Below are positions 1 through 4,185 of a DNA stretch of 5,855 nt, piece by piece. How positions within the stretch are numbered: the stretch's first letter is position 1; each line of letters opens with the position of its first letter. The stretch spans positions 1-5,855 of the forward strand of contig CAJGDQ010000069.1 in the NCBI GenBank assembly GCA_904502215.1, read 5' to 3'. The translations under genes and the position numbers were made by a program. This DNA comes from Clostridiaceae bacterium (GTDB lineage Bacteria > Bacillota > Clostridia > Oscillospirales > Acutalibacteraceae). The notes beneath the pieces are model-generated. The model saw only the letters and a list, made by a program, of their open reading frames with translations, was not told the origin of the DNA and did no database searches.

Positions 1-1
1 A

Positions 2-604
2 CCGCATTTTTACCCTCAGGAAGATAATCTAATCGAGTTTAAAGCTAAATGCAATAAAGCATTTAGTCTACTAAATATTGAAGCTCAAAATAAAGATTTA
101 CCTATAATTCTTAAGGGAAGCGAAATGCTATATTTTAAAGGTATTAGTGAATCCACCTCATTAAAAGAACTTTGTCTTAACAATTCCAATTATCTTTTAC
201 TTGAGCTTGTTGACAAAATTATTACTCCATCGTTATTTGATGAAATCATAAACCTTTCAAATAATCTTGGAATAATCCCTATAATTGCTCATATTGAAAG
301 ATATTATAAGGCTAAAAATTACTCTAAGTTTTTAAAATTCATAAAAGAGCATAATATATTAACACAGGTTAATGCAAACGCCTTTTTCATTCCCTCTTAT
401 AAAAGGGTTATAAAAAAGCTTTTTAAGATGGATATCGTTAATTTTATCGCTTCTGATACCCATTCACCATCATTTAGACCTCCAAGGTTAGACGAAGCTT
501 TAAGCTTTATCGAAGAGAAGTTTGGTAAGGATATCAAAGATAAATTAATAGCAAATTCCAACAACCTTTATATTGAAGTTTCCAAGGGTGAAGCAAATGC
601 TTAA
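2..604 (+). CDS. CpsB/YwqE-type PHP-domain tyrosine-protein phosphatase, 5' end outside window
   Basis: This is the C-terminal 200 residues of a manganese-dependent protein-tyrosine phosphatase of the CpsB/CapC/YwqE family (PHP superfamily). These enzymes dephosphorylate bacterial tyrosine kinases that control capsule or exopolysaccharide export. The frame is open from base 2 and starts inside the family's 'TPHxY' segment (PHFYPQ seen). Family length of about 240-260 aa means roughly 45-55 N-terminal residues are missing. Visible family marks, numbered in the fragment, are GSE at 39-41 (metal-binding Glu), a YLLLEL strand, IPIIAHIERY with the metal-ligand His at 97, QVNANAF, and ASDTHS with Asp152 and His154, followed by the typical RPPRL. 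The internal ATG at 125 is not a start, because homology continues upstream of it. The stop at 602-604 lies inside the next gene. No kinase or capsule gene is visible, so the actual substrate is unknown. Confidence 0.88.
   Translation, partial: PHFYPQEDNLIEFKAKCNKAFSLLNIEAQNKDLPIILKGSEMLYFKGISESTSLKELCLNNSNYLLLELVDKIITPSLFDEIINLSNNLGIIPIIAHIERYYKAKNYSKFLKFIKEHNILTQVNANAFFIPSYKRVIKKLFKMDIVNFIASDTHSPSFRPPRLDEALSFIEEKFGKDIKDKLIANSNNLYIEVSKGEANA
584..590 (+). promoter_or_regulatory. Shine-Dalgarno of pgeF, inside the upstream gene
   Basis: AAGGGTG ends 6 nt before the ATG at 597. It supports that ATG rather than the in-frame TTG at 573, which would add 8 residues. The site lies within the last codons of the phosphatase gene, so the two genes are probably translationally coupled. 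Confidence 0.6.
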
Positions 605-1424
605 AAGCAAAACCTTAAATATTAAACAAAAAGATGATTTGGTTTATATTCAGTTTCCAAAGCTTGAAAACTGCGGTATTGTTAATCATATTTTCTCAAC
701 GAGACACGGCGGTGTAAGCGAGGGTGATTATTCAAGTATGAACTTGAGCTTCAACCGAGGCGACCCCCGTAGCAATGTTTTAAAAAACTATGAAATTCTT
801 TGTTCGGCGGTTGATATAAACCCAAAAAACCTTGTTTTAACCAAACAAACCCACACCAACAATGTTCTAACCGTTACAAAAGAACATATTGGAACAGGTA
901 TTACTTTACCTGAGTTTTCGGATATTGATGGACTTATTACCAACCAAGAAGGCGTTGCCCTTGTTACCCAATATGCTGACTGCACTCCCCTTTTGTTTTG
1001 CGACCCTGTTCGTAAGGTTATCGCAACCTCTCATGCAGGTTGGAGAGGAACTGTTAAGTTAATCGGCAAGGTAACTGTTGAAAAAATGGCGGAAGAATTT
1101 GGTTGCAATCCAAAAGATATAATAGCGGGTATAGGACCTTGTATTAGGGACTGCTGTTATGAAGTTGATGAGCCCGTTGCAAAAGAATTTAGAGCAATTA
1201 AGTTTTTAGATTTAAGCAAAATATTATTCCCTAAAGAAAACGGAAGATATATGCTGAATTTGGTTGAGGCAAACCGCCAAATTCTAATTAACTCGGGCAT
1301 TAGCCCTGATAATATTGATGCCTCGGATATATGCACCTGTTGCAACTCGGGCGACCTTCATTCCCATCGAGCAACAAACGGAAAACGAGGCAATTTAGCC
1401 GCAATAATCGAATTAAAAAAGTGA
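597..1424 (+). CDS. pgeF: Peptidoglycan editing factor PgeF / multicopper laccase-fold purine nucleoside enzyme (YfiH/YlmD family)
   Basis: A complete 275-aa protein of the DUF152 (YfiH/YlmD/FAMIN) family, at normal length. Family members are cytosolic zinc enzymes with adenosine deaminase, purine nucleoside phosphorylase and related activities. In E. coli, YfiH (PgeF) keeps L-Ser out of the L-Ala position of peptidoglycan stem peptides. The conserved blocks appear in order: FSTRHGGVSEG (33-43), LTKQTH with His86, DGLIT and ALVTQYADC with Cys129, SHAGWRGT with His146, GIGPCIRDCCYEV (178-190), and a C-terminal DICTCCN...SHR block with RGNLAAI. His86, Cys129 and His146 are the expected metal triad, so the enzyme should be active. 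The ATG at 597 is chosen for its Shine-Dalgarno and because the extra residues from the TTG at 573 are not family-like. It overlaps the phosphatase gene by 8 nt (TTAA end), suggesting one transcript. The TGA stop lies in the stem of a terminator hairpin. Confidence 0.93.
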   Translation: MLKSKTLNIKQKDDLVYIQFPKLENCGIVNHIFSTRHGGVSEGDYSSMNLSFNRGDPRSNVLKNYEILCSAVDINPKNLVLTKQTHTNNVLTVTKEHIGTGITLPEFSDIDGLITNQEGVALVTQYADCTPLLFCDPVRKVIATSHAGWRGTVKLIGKVTVEKMAEEFGCNPKDIIAGIGPCIRDCCYEVDEPVAKEFRAIKFLDLSKILFPKENGRYMLNLVEANRQILINSGISPDNIDASDICTCCNSGDLHSHRATNGKRGNLAAIIELKK

Positions 1425-1447
1425 ACTGCAAGTGCAGTTCACTTTTT
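1415..1447. terminator. Bidirectional rho-independent terminator between convergent genes
   Basis: An inverted repeat pairs 1417-1429 with 1434-1446 (core GTGAACTGC / GCAGTTCAC) around the loop AAGT. It is followed on the + strand by TTTTT at 1443-1447, then C and more T. On the - strand it is followed by the complement of the A-run 1415-1420. Both conditions for intrinsic termination are therefore met in both directions. It should end pgeF transcription rightward and ygiQ transcription leftward. The stop codons of both genes (1422-1424 on +, 1441-1439 on -) lie at mirrored positions in the two arms. Confidence 0.85.
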
Positions 1448-3295
1448 CTTTTTATGGATATTTCTTATTGTCTTTTTAGGCTTGGCTGATTTGAATTTGG
1501 GATTTATATCGGGGGCTGCTAAGCAATTAGGTCCTGTTCCAATTAAATCAAATCTTCCCGCTTTTTTAAGAGCCGATAAAACTATTTGGCGGTTTTCAGG
1601 TTTGAAATACTGAAGCAGCGCCCTTTGCTGAGCCTTTTCGGCAGGTGTTTTGGGAACATAAACCTCTTTTAAGGTATATGGGTCTAGTCCTGTGTAAAAC
1701 ATACAGGTTGAAACGGTGCCAGGGGTTGGATAAAAATCCTGCACCTGCTCGGGATGGAGCTTATTTCTCTTTAAAAAGAGAGATAATTCAATTGCATCCT
1801 TAAGAGTGCTGCCCGGATGAGATGACATAAGATAAGGCACTAAATACTGCTTTTTGCCAGCCGCCTTAGTTAACTCATAAAATCTCTTTTCAAATCTTTC
1901 ATAAACCCTAAAGGAAGGCTTTCCCATATATTTTAAAACATTATCCGAGCAATGCTCGGGAGCAACCTTTAACTGACCGCTCGTGTGGTGCATAACAAGT
2001 TCCTTAAAGAACTCTTCATCTCTATCGGCAATAAGATAATCAAATCTAATACCCGAACGGATAAACACCTTTTTAACCTTTGGTAAGTTTCTAAGTTCTC
2101 TGAGAAGTTTCAAATAATCCTTGTGCGACACCTCAACAGCAGGACACATTTCGGGAGCTAGACATTTTTTATCAGCGCATACTCCCCTTTTAAGCTGAGC
2201 GGAACAAGAGGGCGCTCTAAAGTTAGCGGTAGGTCCGCCAACATCGTGGATATATCCCTTAAAGTCTTCCATCTCGGTTATCTTCTTTGCCTCTTCTATA
2301 ACCGACTGATGACTTCTAACTGCTATCTGCCTTCCTTGATGATAAGCCAAGGAACAAAAATTGCAAGCGCCGATACAGCCTCTATTATGTATAATAGAAA
2401 ACTTAACCTCTTCAATCCCCGCAACTCCGCCGAGGGCCTTATAACTCGGATGGTAATCCCTCATAAAAGGCAAAGCATAAACCTCATCCATTTCCTCGGT
2501 TGAAAGAGGCGGCATAGGTGGGTTTTGAACGACTATCTTAGAGCCGTGCTTTTGTATTATAGTTTTTCCTCTAACAGCATCATGCTCATCCTGTTGGATG
2601 CGGCAGGAAATCGCATATTGCCTCTTTCCCTTTTCGCTGTTTTCGCTAACAGCCTCAAAGGAAGCGCATTCAACAGCACCCTTAATATAAGTATAATCCG
2701 AACTGTTAACGGCATAGCAAGTGCCTTTAATATCGGTTATATCTTGTTTATTATCAAGTTTTAATGCTAGTTCTGCAATATGCTTTTCGCCCATACCAAA
2801 CATTAAAAGATTTGCAGTTGAATCAATAAGTATTGATGGGCGAACCTTATCATCCCAATAGTCATAATGGGCAAAACGGCGAAGAGATGCTTCAATACCG
2901 CCAATAGCAATAAAAACATCGCCATAAAGTTCTCTTATTTTCTTAGAATAAACTATAACCGCTCTATCCGGTCTTGCTCCCGCTTTACCGCCAGGAGTAT
3001 AAGCATCATCGCTTCTTCTCTTTTTGGCGGCGGTATAATGCGCCACCATAGAGTCAATATTACCGCTGTTAACTAAAAATGCCAGTCTCGGTTTTCCAAA
3101 GCGTTTATAATCCTCATCGCACTTTGGCTGAGAGATAATGCAAACCTTAAAACCCTTACTTTCTAAAACACGGGAAATTATAGCCGTGCCAAAGCTCGGG
3201 TGGTCTACATAAGCATCCCCCGTTACAATAACAAAATCAGGTTGTTCCCAACCTCTATCTAGCATTTCCTTTTTAGTTATAGGTAAAAATGGCAT
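1439..3295 (-). CDS. YgiQ-family radical SAM protein
   Basis: A complete 618-aa member of the YgiQ family (UPF0313), widespread radical SAM proteins whose reaction I do not know. The N-terminus is typical (MPFLPITKKEMLDRGWEQPD, then GDAYVDHPSFG), followed by GGIEASLRRFAHYDYWDD near 132-149. The [4Fe-4S]/SAM motif CIGACNFC has Cys307, Cys311 and Cys314, preceded by SIIHNRGC and followed by SLAYHQGR. Four further cysteines (364, 373, 378, 384) form a family-typical cluster that could bind a second metal centre. FIRSGIRFDYL, LKVAPEHCS and VQDFYPTPGT are also typical. The C-terminal tail is lysine-rich (HKKKK). The start is the ATG at 3295-3293: an in-frame ATG at 3376-3374 would add 27 non-family residues, lies upstream of the promoter and would overlap the divergent gene. 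A weak Shine-Dalgarno (AAGAG, complement of 3304-3308) sits 8 nt before the chosen ATG. It appears to be a single-gene transcription unit. Confidence 0.93.
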   Translation of the reverse strand: MPFLPITKKEMLDRGWEQPDFVIVTGDAYVDHPSFGTAIISRVLESKGFKVCIISQPKCDEDYKRFGKPRLAFLVNSGNIDSMVAHYTAAKKRRSDDAYTPGGKAGARPDRAVIVYSKKIRELYGDVFIAIGGIEASLRRFAHYDYWDDKVRPSILIDSTANLLMFGMGEKHIAELALKLDNKQDITDIKGTCYAVNSSDYTYIKGAVECASFEAVSENSEKGKRQYAISCRIQQDEHDAVRGKTIIQKHGSKIVVQNPPMPPLSTEEMDEVYALPFMRDYHPSYKALGGVAGIEEVKFSIIHNRGCIGACNFCSLAYHQGRQIAVRSHQSVIEEAKKITEMEDFKGYIHDVGGPTANFRAPSCSAQLKRGVCADKKCLAPEMCPAVEVSHKDYLKLLRELRNLPKVKKVFIRSGIRFDYLIADRDEEFFKELVMHHTSGQLKVAPEHCSDNVLKYMGKPSFRVYERFEKRFYELTKAAGKKQYLVPYLMSSHPGSTLKDAIELSLFLKRNKLHPEQVQDFYPTPGTVSTCMFYTGLDPYTLKEVYVPKTPAEKAQQRALLQYFKPENRQIVLSALKKAGRFDLIGTGPNCLAAPDINPKFKSAKPKKTIRNIHKKKK

Positions 3296-3305
3296 AATAT
3301 CAACT

Positions 3306-3326
3306 CTTAATTTAATATAAATTAAG
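3306..3326. repeat. Perfect 9-3-9 inverted repeat, candidate operator
   Basis: CTTAATTTA (3306-3314) and TAAATTAAG (3318-3326) are perfect inverted copies around ATA. The repeat touches the -10 box of the ygiQ promoter (3325-3330) and covers its predicted start near 3318. A transcript starting there would carry only one arm, so an RNA hairpin is unlikely and a DNA site for a dimeric regulator is the more natural reading. The sequence is very AT-rich, which raises the odds of a chance palindrome. Confidence 0.4.
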
Positions 3327-3353
3327 TATATCATATTCTTAATATTTTCGCAA
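3325..3353 (-). promoter_or_regulatory. Sigma-A type promoter for ygiQ with extended -10
   Basis: Read on the - strand, TTGCGA (complement of 3348-3353) is followed by a 17-nt spacer and TATACT (complement of 3325-3330). A TGA directly before the -10 supplies the extended TGN motif. Transcription would begin near 3318, giving a leader of about 23 nt before the ygiQ ATG. The -35 box overlaps by two bases the Shine-Dalgarno of the divergent gene. The call rests on motif match only. Confidence 0.7.
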
Positions 3354-3357
3354 GGAG
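3352..3357 (+). promoter_or_regulatory. Strong Shine-Dalgarno of the small membrane protein gene
   Basis: AAGGAG lies 7 nt before the ATG at 3365, an ideal spacing. It is the main argument that the 63-codon frame that follows is translated. Bases 3352-3353 are also the first part of the -35 box of the ygiQ promoter on the other strand. I found no convincing sigma-A promoter for this operon on the + strand in the gap. A sporulation sigma factor or a site inside ygiQ would be possible alternatives. Confidence 0.75.
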
Positions 3358-3364
3358 AATAGAA

Positions 3365-3556
3365 ATGGATGAACAAAGTTCCATAAGAAAAAGTCGTTTT
3401 TCCGAAATTTTAATCACCCAAATAATTGCAATGGTTATAATATTAATCTCGGTTTTGATTATAAAATATTTCTTTAAATCAACCTATGAGGATTTAAAGG
3501 CTTGGTATAAAGAGGATATTTGCGCTAACACCGATATTCAAGAGGTTTTAGAATAA
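3365..3556 (+). CDS. Small single-pass membrane protein in the SpoIVFA position (63 aa)
   Basis: This encodes a 63-aa protein with a polar, basic N-terminus (IRKSR), one hydrophobic segment at about residues 14-36 (ILITQIIAMVIILISVLIIK), and a short acidic tail of about 25 residues containing TYEDLKAWYKED. The basic flank predicts N-in topology with the tail outside, or in the intermembrane space of a forespore. The strong Shine-Dalgarno and the TAATG overlap with the protease gene argue for a real, coupled gene. In B. subtilis and many clostridia the gene just before spoIVFB encodes SpoIVFA or a related M23/LytM protein with a similar N-terminal anchor. This one stops where that domain would begin. 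I infer a reduced SpoIVFA-like partner of the protease. No sequence motif proves homology, and it could be an unrelated small protein. Confidence 0.72.
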   Translation: MDEQSSIRKSRFSEILITQIIAMVIILISVLIIKYFFKSTYEDLKAWYKEDICANTDIQEVLE

Positions 3557-4149
3557 TGAAAATTAAGTTTTTAGGAACTGAAATTTATATATCATTTTTG
3601 TTTATGGCTCTAATTTGCATTATGCTTGCAACCGATAGAACAGGTCTTCTAATGCCAACACTATTTGCGGTTTTGATGCACGAAATCGGCCATCTTTTTG
3701 CTATGTGGCTATTAGATTGCGAGCCTAAACAAATAAGATTAATCCCAGCTTCAGTTCAAATAACAGCACCCATAACCTCAAAATATAAAAACGATATAAT
3801 TATAGCCATTATCGGACCTTTGGTTAATCTCTTGCTTTTCTTTGTTCTATATGTTAACTATTTATACTTTAAAAACCCCTTGACATTAAATTTTTCTCTT
3901 ATAAATTTGCTGATTGCGGTTTTTAATCTCATGCCCGTTTCAGGACTAGACGGAGGAACTATTCTTTTTTCAATAATTGCTAAAAAAACCGAATATAACA
4001 GGGCGGTTTTAACCCTTAAAATTATAACTCTTGTTGTTGCAGCAGCAGTTATCTTTTTGGCAGTAACGCTAACTATTAGAGGAAAAATAAATGTTTCACT
4101 TTATATTATCGGAATTTATTTAGTTATTGCAACTGTTATTAAAATGTAG
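3556..4149 (+). CDS. SpoIVFB-like M50 site-2 intramembrane metalloprotease
   Basis: A 197-aa polytopic membrane protein of peptidase family M50. The zinc site HEIGH is at residues 42-46 within a hydrophobic helix (catalytic Glu43, ligands His42 and His46). The third ligand Asp132 is in NLMPVSGLDGG (124-134), the family's N-x-x-P-x-x-x-L-D-G motif. IIGPLVNL (85-92) is the usual helix between them. Two more hydrophobic segments follow at about 153-172 and 181-196. SpoIVFB releases sigma-K from its membrane-bound precursor during sporulation. Bacillus SpoIVFB is about 288 aa and ends in a cytosolic CBS domain that responds to ATP; here the protein ends right after the last hydrophobic segment, so that domain is absent. 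The start ATG at 3556 overlaps the TAA of the preceding gene, with AAGAGG at 3540-3545. The substrate is inferred from family and context; another S2P substrate is possible. Confidence 0.87.
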   Translation: MKIKFLGTEIYISFLFMALICIMLATDRTGLLMPTLFAVLMHEIGHLFAMWLLDCEPKQIRLIPASVQITAPITSKYKNDIIIAIIGPLVNLLLFFVLYVNYLYFKNPLTLNFSLINLLIAVFNLMPVSGLDGGTILFSIIAKKTEYNRAVLTLKIITLVVAAAVIFLAVTLTIRGKINVSLYIIGIYLVIATVIKM

Positions 4150-4155
4150 TAAAAT
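4127..4155 (+). promoter_or_regulatory. Possible sigma-A promoter for the downstream radical SAM gene
   Basis: TTGCAA (4127-4132), a 17-nt spacer and TAAAAT (4150-4155) would start transcription near 4162, about 24 nt before the next gene. This could give the radical SAM gene expression independent of the protease pair. The match is moderate, and in such AT-rich DNA a chance occurrence is quite possible. Confidence 0.35.
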
Positions 4156-4172
4156 AGATATATATTTTTGGC

Positions 4173-4178
4173 AAAGGA
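4173..4178 (+). promoter_or_regulatory. Shine-Dalgarno fixing the start of the TIGR03960-type gene
   Basis: AAAGGA lies 7 nt before the ATG at 4186 and 24 nt after the protease stop. It supports 4186 as the start. Confidence 0.65.
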
Positions 4179-4185
4179 ATTTAAA

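Noticed and set aside
494..517. Repeated AAGCTTT motif near the end of the phosphatase gene
   Set aside because: It encodes conserved-looking residues (EALSFI), and the repeat is too short to mean more than codon choice.
573..596. TTG start adding 8 residues to PgeF
   Set aside because: The ATG at 597 has a well-spaced Shine-Dalgarno (AAGGGTG). The added residues are translated phosphatase-gene sequence in another frame and are not family-like.
2246..3076. Three + strand open frames of 69-85 codons inside ygiQ
   Set aside because: They are antisense to a fully conserved coding region and lack Shine-Dalgarno sites and recognisable domains.
3296..3376. Upstream ATG at 3376-3374 extending YgiQ by 27 residues
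   Set aside because: The family N-terminus begins at MPFLP. The extension is AT-driven sequence, lies upstream of the predicted transcription start and overlaps the divergent gene.
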